64,000 nucleotides of DNA from Polymorphobacter megasporae (GTDB taxonomy: Bacteria; Pseudomonadota; Alphaproteobacteria; Sphingomonadales; Sphingomonadaceae), in assembly GCF_018982885.2 (NCBI RefSeq), contig NZ_CP081848.1, positions 1,860,001-1,924,000 of the forward strand. Reading direction: 5' to 3'. Within the stretch, counting starts at the first letter, position 1. The number at the start of each line of letters is the position of its first letter. The translations under genes were made by a program, and so were the position numbers. Below, piece by piece: positions 7,787 to 15,250 of the stretch. The notes beneath the pieces were generated by a model. It was not told where the DNA came from, searched no databases, and was given only the letters and a program-made list of their open reading frames with translations.

Positions 7787-9049
7787 TTGAAGCCGACCCG
7801 CGTCCGCTACGGGGTCGTCGGCTTCGCGCTGTCGCTGGCGATCCTGTCGTATGTCCAGCGCGTCGCGATCTCGCAGGCGGCGGGGCCGATCTCGGCTGAA
7901 CTCCATCTGTCGAAGCAGCAGATGGGCCTCGTCTTCGGCGCGTTCGGCCTGTCGTACGCGTTATTTGAAATCCCGATGGGGCTGCTCGGTGATCGACTCG
8001 GCGCGCGACGGGTGCTCGCGCAGATCGTCTTGGCGTGGTCGGTCTTCACCGCGCTGACCGGGGCGGCGTGGAACGTGGGCTCGCTGTGGGTCATCCGCTT
8101 CCTCTTCGGCGCGGGCGAGGCAGGGTGCTTCCCCAATCTGACGCGGATGCTCAGCCAGTGGCTCCCGGCGGGCGAGCGCGTCCGTGCACAGGCATTGATG
8201 TGGGCGTGTGCGCGCTGGGGCGGCGCGGTGACGCCGCCGCTCGCGCTGCTCGCGATCAACCTGTTCGGCTGGCGGTGGAGCTTCGTCGCCTTCGCCGCGC
8301 TCGGTGTCGTCTGGTGCCTCGCCTTCCTCAGCTGGTTCACCGACAGCCCCGCCGACCATCCGCAGGTCAATGCCGCCGAGCGCGACCTGCTCCGCGATTC
8401 GCACGCGCTCGTCTCGCACGAGCTGCCGCAGCGCTGGTACCGGATCATCCTCCAGCCGCAGGTCGCGCTGCTGATGCTCCAGTATTTCGCCTTTTCCTAC
8501 GTCTGGTATTTCTACATCACGTGGCTGCCGTCGTACCTTCGCGAGGCGCGCGGGCTGAGTGCGGCGGCGTCGGCGGGTTACGCGGTGCTGCCGCTGCTCG
8601 CGGGCGGGTTCGGCTCGATCGTCAGCGGCAGCCTGCCGCTCCGCTGGTCGCGCCGGGTGATCGCCTTCGCCGGTTTCGCCGCGACCGCCGTCCTGCTGCT
8701 GTTCGTCCCGCATGTCGCGAGCGTCGAGGGGGCGATGGCGCTGATGGCCGCAGCGAGCTTCGCCAGCGATCTGACGATGCCGATTTCGTGGAACACCTGC
8801 GTCGAGATCGGCCGCCGCTACACCGCGACCGTCGCCGCGTCGATGAACATGCTCGGCAACCTCGCGGGGTTCGTCGCGCCGGTCGCGGGCGGCATGATCC
8901 TCGAGCGGACCGGCGGCAACTGGGCGCTGCTGATCTACACGATGTCGGGATTCGCCGCGGTGTCGGCGCTGTGCTGGCTGTTCATCGACCCCGCGCGCGC
9001 CGAAAAGCGGGACCCGGTGCTGCCGATCGAGGCAGCGCCGCAACTATGA
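7787..9049 (+). CDS. MFS transporter, probable ACS (anion:cation symporter) family
   Basis: This protein of about 420 residues is predicted to have 12 membrane helices. It shows the ACS/hexuronate-like features: LFEIPMGLLGDRLGARRV after helix 2, RFLFGAGEAGCFPN in helix 4, and a long hydrophilic loop (SPADHPQVNAAERDLLRD) before helix 7. Such carriers import sugar acids (hexuronates, glucarate, galactonate) and related organic anions. The frame opens only after a TAA at 7760, so TTG at 7787 is the likely start. The next gene begins 10 bp downstream. In this locus it probably carries the oxidised substrate across the inner membrane. Confidence 0.87.
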   Translation: MKPTRVRYGVVGFALSLAILSYVQRVAISQAAGPISAELHLSKQQMGLVFGAFGLSYALFEIPMGLLGDRLGARRVLAQIVLAWSVFTALTGAAWNVGSLWVIRFLFGAGEAGCFPNLTRMLSQWLPAGERVRAQALMWACARWGGAVTPPLALLAINLFGWRWSFVAFAALGVVWCLAFLSWFTDSPADHPQVNAAERDLLRDSHALVSHELPQRWYRIILQPQVALLMLQYFAFSYVWYFYITWLPSYLREARGLSAAASAGYAVLPLLAGGFGSIVSGSLPLRWSRRVIAFAGFAATAVLLLFVPHVASVEGAMALMAAASFASDLTMPISWNTCVEIGRRYTATVAASMNMLGNLAGFVAPVAGGMILERTGGNWALLIYTMSGFAAVSALCWLFIDPARAEKRDPVLPIEAAPQL

Positions 9050-9059
9050 TTGGACAGCC

Positions 9060-9815
9060 ATGAAAATCGACCTGAGCGGACGGACGGCGGTGATCGTCGG
9101 GGCGAGCGGCGGTCTCGGCGTCGCGATGGCGCATGCGCTCGCCGACGCTGGGGCAGCGATCGCGCTTGTCGCGCGCAACCGTGCCAAGCTCGACGCGCTC
9201 GCCGCCGATCTGACCGCCAAGGGCGCAAGTACCGCCGCGTTCACCGCCGACGTCACCGACGAGGGTGATGTCGCGCGGATGGCGGCCGAGGTGCAGAAGC
9301 ACTTCGGCCATCCGCAGATCCTGATCAACAGCGCGGGGATCAATATCCGCAAGAACCTCGTCGACTTCAGCCTCGCCGAGTTCCGCAGCGTCGTCGATTC
9401 GAGCCTGATCTCGACCTTCCTCGCGTGCCGCGCCTTCGTGCCCGGCATGATGGGGACGGGCTATGGCCGGATCATCAACCTGACCTCGATCATGGCGCAC
9501 GTCTCGCTGCCGGGGCGGACGGCGTATTCGTCGGCGAAATCGTCGCTGCTCGGCCTGACCCGCGCGCTCGCGCTCGAACTGGCGGGCGAGGGGATCACCG
9601 TCAACGGCATCAGCCCGGGGCCGTTCGGCACCGAGATGAACGCGCCAGTGATGAACGATCCCGTTGCCAATGCGCAGTTCCTCGCCAGCCTTCCGGTTGG
9701 GCGCTGGGGCAAGGTCGAGGAGATCGGCGCGCTCGCGACCTACCTCTGCTCCGACCTCGCGGGGTTCGCGACCGGAAGCGACATCATGATCGATGGCGGC
9801 TGGACCGTCCGCTGA
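9060..9815 (+). CDS. SDR-family oxidoreductase (gluconate 5-dehydrogenase-like)
   Basis: This 251-residue classical SDR has VGASGGLG at about residues 13-20, NSAGIN, catalytic YSSAK and the ending IDGGWTV. The general pattern (NLTSIMAHVSLPGRTAY, NGISPGPFGTEMN) is like gluconate 5-dehydrogenase and 3-oxoacyl reductase-like sugar dehydrogenases. It is the second gene of the MFS operon, 10 bp after the transporter and 17 bp before the ThuA gene. It differs clearly from the two minus-strand SDRs, so the locus has three separate dehydrogenation steps available. Substrate unknown. Confidence 0.83.
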   Translation: MKIDLSGRTAVIVGASGGLGVAMAHALADAGAAIALVARNRAKLDALAADLTAKGASTAAFTADVTDEGDVARMAAEVQKHFGHPQILINSAGINIRKNLVDFSLAEFRSVVDSSLISTFLACRAFVPGMMGTGYGRIINLTSIMAHVSLPGRTAYSSAKSSLLGLTRALALELAGEGITVNGISPGPFGTEMNAPVMNDPVANAQFLASLPVGRWGKVEEIGALATYLCSDLAGFATGSDIMIDGGWTVR

Positions 9816-9832
9816 TTTTGGGGAGACACACG

Positions 9833-10678
9833 ATGATCCGTAAGCTGGTACTCGCGGCGACGCTGCTGCTCTCGACCCCGCTGTTTGCGCAGGCGCCGGT
9901 CGAGGCGACGATGGCGGTGCCGCGCGTACCCGGACAGAACCCGAACGGGATGCACATCTACATCCGCGCCGGGTTGAAGACGCACCTCGCGGGCCAGCAC
10001 GACTATCCGCAGTTCCTCGCCGACTGGAGCAAGCTGCTGACCGCGAAGGGCGCCGTCGTCGACGGCTCGCTCCATGCGCCGTCGTCGGAGGAGCTGGCGA
10101 CGACCGACGTGCTGATCCTCGACCGCGGCGACACCGGCTTCATGACCCCGGTCGAGCGCGCCGCGCTCCAGGCCTACGTCAAGCGTGGCGGCGGTATCGT
10201 CGTCCTCCACGACGCCGAATGCGGCCCCGACCCCGCCGACATGGCGAGCCTCGTCGGGGCGGGGAAGAAGCACGGCGAGAAGAACTACACGCTCGAGGCG
10301 TCGGTCCCTTACACGATCGTCGACCGCGCCAACCCGATTATGGCGGGCATGACCGACCTGACGCTGACCGACGAGGCGTTCTTCAAGATGACGTGGGCGA
10401 CCAGCCCCGCGCCGCACATCCTCGCCACCGCGATCGTCGCCGATACGCCGAGCGCGGCGGGGCATGCGGGGGAGGTCGCGCCGCAGATCTGGACGTACGA
10501 GCACACGCTCCCGGGGGGCAAGCCCGCGCGCGCCTTCGTCTGGATGCAGGGGCATATCTACGCGAACTATGCCAACCCGCAGATCCAGGCGATGCTGCTG
10601 CGCGGGATCGCCTGGGCGGCGGGCAAGCCGGTCGACACGCTCGTCGACTATAAACCCGCGCCACGTCCTGCCGGTTGA
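9833..10678 (+). CDS. Secreted ThuA-domain protein
   Basis: This 281-residue protein starts at ATG 9833, after GGGGAG. It has a signal peptide (LVLAATLLLSTPLFAQA) and a ThuA-like glutamine-amidotransferase-type fold: THLAGQHDYPQFLADW, TTDVLILDRGD, LQAYVKRGGGIVVLHD, DEAFFKMTW, the late AFVWMQGHIYANYANPQI and LLRGIAWAAG. ThuA was first linked with trehalose use; secreted versions are common beside sugar-oxidising enzymes, including quinoproteins and cytochromes, and their reaction is not settled. It lies 4 bp before the cytochrome c gene, in the MFS operon, so it probably acts on the same substrate in the periplasm. Confidence 0.82.
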   Translation: MIRKLVLAATLLLSTPLFAQAPVEATMAVPRVPGQNPNGMHIYIRAGLKTHLAGQHDYPQFLADWSKLLTAKGAVVDGSLHAPSSEELATTDVLILDRGDTGFMTPVERAALQAYVKRGGGIVVLHDAECGPDPADMASLVGAGKKHGEKNYTLEASVPYTIVDRANPIMAGMTDLTLTDEAFFKMTWATSPAPHILATAIVADTPSAAGHAGEVAPQIWTYEHTLPGGKPARAFVWMQGHIYANYANPQIQAMLLRGIAWAAGKPVDTLVDYKPAPRPAG

Positions 10679-10682
10679 GCCG

Positions 10683-11549
10683 ATGATCCGCCGCCTGATC
10701 TTCGTCACCGGTGTCGCGCTGACCGCCGCAGTCGCGGTGAGCCAGCCGGTGCCGGCCCCGCCTCCTGCGGCTGCGTCGCTCGATGACGCCGGCGGCGCAG
10801 TCAAGCCGCGGCGGGGCCAGTCGGCGCAGGCGACGCGCGAGTTCCTCGGCCTCGGCGTCGCCCCCGATGCGGCGGCGGCGAAGCGCGGCGCGCCGGTGTA
10901 TGCGGCGAACTGCGCGGGCTGCCATGGGGCCGAGGCGCGCGGCGGGATCGGGCCGAGCCTGATCTATTCGAACCAGGTCCTCGACGACGATCACGGCGAA
11001 AAGCTGGTCGGCTTCTTGAAGGTCGGGCGCCCCGAGAAGGGCATGCCGTCGTTCGCCGAGTCGACCCCGCAGGAACTCACCGACATCGCCGAATTCCTCC
11101 ATTTGCAGGTCGAGGCGTACGCCAACCGCGGCACCTACGAGAACAAGAACAACATCCTGACCGGCGACGTCCGGCGCGGCGCGGCGTATTTCGCGGCGAA
11201 GTGCAGCGCGTGCCATTCGGCGAGCGGCGACCTCAAGGGCATCGGCGCCCGGCTGCGCCCGCTCGACCTCCAGCGCACCTTGATCGTGCCGACCCGCGAG
11301 GACCATCCCAAGCGGGCGGTCACCGCGACGGTGACGAGCGCCGGGACTACGGTGACGGGTCGCGTGGTCCGGATCGACGATTTCGAGGTCGTGATCGCCG
11401 ATGCCGCCGGGGCGACGCACACGATCGAGCGCGGCCCCGGGGTCGCGGTCGCGCTGACCGACCCACTCGCGTGGCACAAGGCGTTCGCGACCCGCGTCAA
11501 GGACCGCGAGATGACCGACCTCACCACCTATCTGGCGTCGTTCAAGTGA
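10683..11549 (+). CDS. Periplasmic di-heme cytochrome c
   Basis: This 288-residue protein begins with a signal peptide (residues about 1-20). Two heme-binding motifs are visible: CAGCH at 77-81 and CSACH at 174-178, each in a cytochrome-c-like module with a methionine candidate downstream (KGMPSF in the first). The C-terminal part (about 190-285) has a beta-rich segment with KRAVTATVTSAG and ends AFATRVKDREMTDLTTYLASFK, as in cytochromes linked to quinoproteins. Its stop overlaps the GTG start of the quinoprotein gene (GTGA). It is the likely electron acceptor of that dehydrogenase. Confidence 0.9.
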   Translation: MIRRLIFVTGVALTAAVAVSQPVPAPPPAAASLDDAGGAVKPRRGQSAQATREFLGLGVAPDAAAAKRGAPVYAANCAGCHGAEARGGIGPSLIYSNQVLDDDHGEKLVGFLKVGRPEKGMPSFAESTPQELTDIAEFLHLQVEAYANRGTYENKNNILTGDVRRGAAYFAAKCSACHSASGDLKGIGARLRPLDLQRTLIVPTREDHPKRAVTATVTSAGTTVTGRVVRIDDFEVVIADAAGATHTIERGPGVAVALTDPLAWHKAFATRVKDREMTDLTTYLASFK

Positions 11550-13162
11550 TCGCGCGCCTCGCCGCCCTGCTGCTGCTCGCCGCCGGAGCCAATGCCGCCG
11601 GGCTCGACCCGGCGACGCTCGGCAGCCCGCCGACCGACCAATGGCCGACGCACCACGGCGACTATAGCGCGCGCCGCTATTCGCCGCTCAAGCAGGTCGA
11701 CGAGCAGACCGTCGGCGGGCTGGCGGTGGCGTGGTCGGCGCGCTTCAACGACATCGGCGCGCAGCGCGGCGCGCCGTCGCCGGTGGTCAAGGGCACCCCG
11801 CTGATGGTCGGCGGTGTCCTCTACATGACGCTCCCCGACTTCGTCTTCGCGGTCGACGCGTACACCGGCAAGCGGCTGTGGACGTACCGCTGGACCGACA
11901 AGGGCGGGCATCTCGTGGCCAATCGCGGGGTCGGGATGTACCGCAACTGGCTGTATTTCATGGGCCCCGACAATTGGGTGATCTGCCTCGACGCGACGAC
12001 CGGCAAGGAGCGCTGGCGCAAGGAGATCGCCGACGCGCGCAAGCAATATTTCAGCACCTCGGCGCCGATTGTCGCCGGGCATCACGTCCTCGTCGGCGTC
12101 GGCGGCGACGCGATGGACATTCGCGGCTTTTTGAAAAGCCTCGATCCCGATACCGGCGAGGAGCAATGGACCTTTTACACCACCCCCGGCGCAGGCGAGC
12201 CCGGGGTCGAGACGTGGCCCGACGCGGCGACTTCGCTCCACGGCGGCGGGGGCACATGGATGCCGGGATCGTACGATCCGGCGCTCGGGCTGATCTATTG
12301 GGGAACCGGCAACGCCAACCCGGTCTATGCCGGGCAGGGTCGGCCGGGCGACAACCTGTACACCGCGTCGATCGTCGCGCTCGACGTCGAGACCGGCAAA
12401 CTGCGCTGGCATTTCCAGCCGATGCCGCACGACACCCACGACTATGACGGCACCGAGATCCCGGTGCTGTTCGACCGCGTCGTCGACGGCAAACCCCGCA
12501 AATTGCTCGCCTTCGGGGCGCGCAACGGCTGGTACGTCACGCTCGACCGGGTGACCGGCAAGGCGCTCGTGTCGATGCCGTACATGGACGGCCTGCGCTG
12601 GGTGAAGGGGATCAATCCGAAGACCCGCGAGCCGATTTCCGACCGCGACAACGACCCCAAGGTCACGGGCTCGATCGGCAACAGCAACCCGACGAACTGG
12701 TATAATCCGGCGTACAGCGAGATCAGCAAGCTGTTCTACATCAACACCGTCCGCGGCTTCGGCATCTATTACCTGCTCGACACCAGCCCGAAGCCCGCGG
12801 GCTACAGCGGCACCGTCGCCGGGGTCGGCGAGACGCAGCGCGTCCTGCTCGCGATCGACCCGCTGACCGGCAAGCACGCGTGGGAGCATGTCTACCCGAG
12901 CGTCGGTAGCGCCGGGACGACGGTCGGGCCTGGGCTGATGGCGACCGCGGGCAACCTCGTCTTCACCGGCGACGACCAGAAGAATCTGATCGCGTACCGC
13001 GCGACCGACGGCGCGATCCTGTGGCACTATAAGGCGACCGCGAACCAGTCGAATGGTCCGATCAGCTATCTGCTCGATGGAAAGCAATATGTCGTTATGG
13101 CGGCGGGCGACACGCTGTACGCGCTGGCGCTTCCCGCGGGCCGCGCTGCGGCGGCACCGTGA
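11546..13162 (+). CDS. PQQ-type quinoprotein dehydrogenase (periplasmic)
   Basis: This 538-residue protein has a signal peptide (IARLAALLLLAAGANA) and the eight-bladed propeller of quinoprotein alcohol dehydrogenases. Visible cofactor-site residues are W238, N256 in YWGTGN, D299-Y300-D301 in PHDTHDYDG and R326 in ARNG. The D-Y-D pattern matches lanthanide-type enzymes (XoxF), where the second Asp adds a metal ligand. But the usual Glu ligand is missing in VGVGGDAMDIRG and there is no adjacent Cys-Cys, so this belongs to a divergent subgroup and full cofactor binding is not certain. GTG start, overlapping the cytochrome stop; its own stop overlaps the next start. Probably oxidises an alcohol or sugar in the periplasm. 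Confidence 0.85.
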   Translation: MIARLAALLLLAAGANAAGLDPATLGSPPTDQWPTHHGDYSARRYSPLKQVDEQTVGGLAVAWSARFNDIGAQRGAPSPVVKGTPLMVGGVLYMTLPDFVFAVDAYTGKRLWTYRWTDKGGHLVANRGVGMYRNWLYFMGPDNWVICLDATTGKERWRKEIADARKQYFSTSAPIVAGHHVLVGVGGDAMDIRGFLKSLDPDTGEEQWTFYTTPGAGEPGVETWPDAATSLHGGGGTWMPGSYDPALGLIYWGTGNANPVYAGQGRPGDNLYTASIVALDVETGKLRWHFQPMPHDTHDYDGTEIPVLFDRVVDGKPRKLLAFGARNGWYVTLDRVTGKALVSMPYMDGLRWVKGINPKTREPISDRDNDPKVTGSIGNSNPTNWYNPAYSEISKLFYINTVRGFGIYYLLDTSPKPAGYSGTVAGVGETQRVLLAIDPLTGKHAWEHVYPSVGSAGTTVGPGLMATAGNLVFTGDDQKNLIAYRATDGAILWHYKATANQSNGPISYLLDGKQYVVMAAGDTLYALALPAGRAAAAP

Positions 13163-14013
13163 ACCAGACCCTCGCCGCGCTCGTGCTGCTGCTCGCGAGC
13201 GCGGCGACCGCCCAGACTCCGGCGGTGCCGATCGCTCCGGTCCAGCCGCAGACGATCCGCCAGATCAAGCCGACCCTGTACGTCGTCGAGGGTGCGGGCG
13301 GAAATTCGACGGTTTGGGTCAGCGACCACGGCTTCATCCTCGTCGATGACAAGATCGCCGGGGCCGCCAATTTCGACAATCTCGTCGCCGCGATCCGCTC
13401 GGTGACGCCGCTGCCGGTGCGCGCGGTGTTCAACACCCACCATCACTTCGACCATGTCGGAAACAACGCCGCCTTCCTCGCCGCCGGCGTTCCAGTGATC
13501 GGCACCGACGCGCTCGCCGCCGCGCTGGCGAAGACCCCCGGTGCCGCGCCCCCCGACCTCGTCTTCGATCACGATTTCTCGATCATCCTCGATACCGGTC
13601 GTGCCGACGCGCATCACTATCGCCCCGGGCATACCGGCGACGACGCGATCGTCTATTTCCCCGCGGTCAAGGCGGTCGCGATCGGCGGGCTCGCGGTCAC
13701 GGGCACGCCGACCTTCGATTATGAGGGCGGAGCGGATATCGGCGGCTGGATCGCGACGCTAGACGACGTCCTCAATCTCGATTTCGACACCGCGATCCCC
13801 GGCCGCGGGCCGCCGATGACCAAAGCGGATATCCGCGCCTTCCGCGATCGGCTGGCGACGTTCCGGGGGCGGGCGCAGGCGGCGGTGCGTGGCGGGTCGA
13901 CCAAGGCCACGCTGATGTCCGCAATCCGGGTCGACGATCTCGGCTGGGCCTGGCACGGCGCGTGGCCGGCGGCGCAGGTCGCCGGGTTATGGACCGAAGC
14001 AGGAGGCAGATGA
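13159..14013 (+). CDS. Secreted metallo-beta-lactamase-fold protein (quinoprotein-relay type)
   Basis: This 284-residue protein starts with GTG in GTGA, overlapping the quinoprotein stop, and has a signal peptide (LAALVLLLASAATAQ). The zinc motif is HHHFDH at residues 94-99, with further ligands in HHYRPGHTGDD and the glycine-rich GRGPP near the end. Secreted MBL-fold proteins of this kind are often coded beside PQQ dehydrogenases and c-type cytochromes and are named quinoprotein relay system zinc metallohydrolases; a role in cofactor handling or substrate (lactone) hydrolysis is possible but unproven. Operon position supports the quinoprotein link. Confidence 0.82.
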   Translation: MNQTLAALVLLLASAATAQTPAVPIAPVQPQTIRQIKPTLYVVEGAGGNSTVWVSDHGFILVDDKIAGAANFDNLVAAIRSVTPLPVRAVFNTHHHFDHVGNNAAFLAAGVPVIGTDALAAALAKTPGAAPPDLVFDHDFSIILDTGRADAHHYRPGHTGDDAIVYFPAVKAVAIGGLAVTGTPTFDYEGGADIGGWIATLDDVLNLDFDTAIPGRGPPMTKADIRAFRDRLATFRGRAQAAVRGGSTKATLMSAIRVDDLGWAWHGAWPAAQVAGLWTEAGGR

Positions 14014-15017
14014 TGCGGCGGGTTTTAGTTCTAGCGGCGTTCGCGCTCGTCACCGGTTTCGACCAGCTGCCGCAGCGCGTCTTCGTCTCTGACGAAACGG
14101 GTAACCGCGTCGTCGTCTTCGACCCTGTCGCGGGCAAGGTCGTCGCCAGCATCGACGTCGGCCGTCGCCCGCGCGGCATCCGGCTGTCGCCCGACGGCAG
14201 GTCGCTCTACGTCGCGGTCTCGGGTTCGGCGATCGGTGGCCCGGGGGTCGACGAAAGCAAGCTACCCCCCGCCGACCACGCCGCCGACGGCATCGCCGTA
14301 ATCGACACCGCGAGCCTCAAGGTGCTGCGCGTCCTCCGCGCCGGAACCGACCCCGAGACCTTCGACGTCAGCCCCGACGGCAAAACCTTGTTCGTGTCGA
14401 ACGAGGACGCGTCGACGGTGTCGGCGGTCGATGTCGCGGGCAAGCTCCGCAGTCGCAGCGGCAAGGTCGGCGACCAGCCCGAGGGTGTCGCCGTCACCCG
14501 CGACGGCCGCCGCGTCTTCGTCGCGTGCGAGGGGGCCGACCAGGTGCTGATGCTCGACGCGGCGACATTGAAGCAGCGCGGCGCCGTCACGATCGCCGGG
14601 CGCACCCGCGGGCTGCTCGCGTCGGCGGACGGGAAATTCATCTACGTCACGGTCGAATTCGGCGGCAAGCTCGGCGTGCTCGACGCAGCCGACGGGCATC
14701 TGATCCGCGTCGTCGACCTCGCGCGCGGCGACAACAAGCTCCGTCCGATGGGCATGGCCGAGGCCCCCGATGGCAAGACGGTGTTCGTCACGACCGGGCG
14801 GGGCGGAGCGGTGCTCGAGGTCGACCCGGCAAAGGAGACGATCGTCCGGCGGATCGACGGCGTCGGCGCGCGGCTGTGGGGGATAGCGCGGAGCGGCGGT
14901 ACCCTCGTCACCGCCAACGGTCCGTCGGGGGAGATCAGCATGATCGACCGGGCGACGGGGAAGGTCGCGGCGCGCTACAAGGTCGGCGCCGGCCCGTGGG
15001 GCGTCGCCGCGCGCTGA
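14010..15017 (+). CDS. YVTN beta-propeller protein associated with PQQ-dependent catabolism
   Basis: This 335-residue protein has an ATG inside ATGATG overlapping the MBL stop and a short hydrophobic N-terminus (RRVLVLAAFALVTG). It contains about seven propeller repeats of the type VFVSDETGNRVVVFDP, GIRLSPDGRSLYVAV and FDVSPDGKTLFVSNED. Such proteins are recurrent neighbours of quinoprotein and cytochrome genes (the PQQ-dependent catabolism-associated beta-propeller family); a scaffold or electron-relay role is assumed, not shown. It is last gene of the seven-gene operon; the next gene is the convergent TonB receptor, 233 bp away. Confidence 0.82.
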   Translation: MMRRVLVLAAFALVTGFDQLPQRVFVSDETGNRVVVFDPVAGKVVASIDVGRRPRGIRLSPDGRSLYVAVSGSAIGGPGVDESKLPPADHAADGIAVIDTASLKVLRVLRAGTDPETFDVSPDGKTLFVSNEDASTVSAVDVAGKLRSRSGKVGDQPEGVAVTRDGRRVFVACEGADQVLMLDAATLKQRGAVTIAGRTRGLLASADGKFIYVTVEFGGKLGVLDAADGHLIRVVDLARGDNKLRPMGMAEAPDGKTVFVTTGRGGAVLEVDPAKETIVRRIDGVGARLWGIARSGGTLVTANGPSGEISMIDRATGKVAARYKVGAGPWGVAAR

Positions 15018-15152
15018 GTGACGAACACCGCAGTTTCGCTGTCCTACACCCTGCCCAACGGAATAATATCGACGATTCGAATCGCCACCGGGCGAGGGAG
15101 GGTGGCATTCGGATCGTGATCGTCACGGACCTTGGAACGTGAGCACAAATAC

Positions 15153-15225
15153 GTCACCCCCGCGAACACGGGAAGCCATCACCGACACTGTCGGGGTGAT
15201 GGGTCCCCGCCTTCGCGGGGATGAC
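15153..15225. repeat. Degenerate palindromic intergenic repeat (REP-like)
   Basis: Starts GTCACCCCCGCGAACACGGG and ends CCCCGCCTTCGCGGGGATGAC, forming an imperfect inverted repeat around ATCACCGACACTGTCGGGGTGAT. It has the same layout as the better preserved element at 5913-5988. It sits between the convergent beta-propeller and TonB receptor genes and may serve as a bidirectional terminator. Confidence 0.7.
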
Positions 15226-15250
15226 GGCGTGATAATCTGAGCGTCGCAGC

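Noticed and set aside
11546-13162. Firm call of a lanthanide-dependent alcohol dehydrogenase from the D-Y-D motif
   Set aside because: The Glu metal ligand and the vicinal disulfide of that family are missing, so the subgroup is divergent and the metal cannot be assigned from the motif alone.
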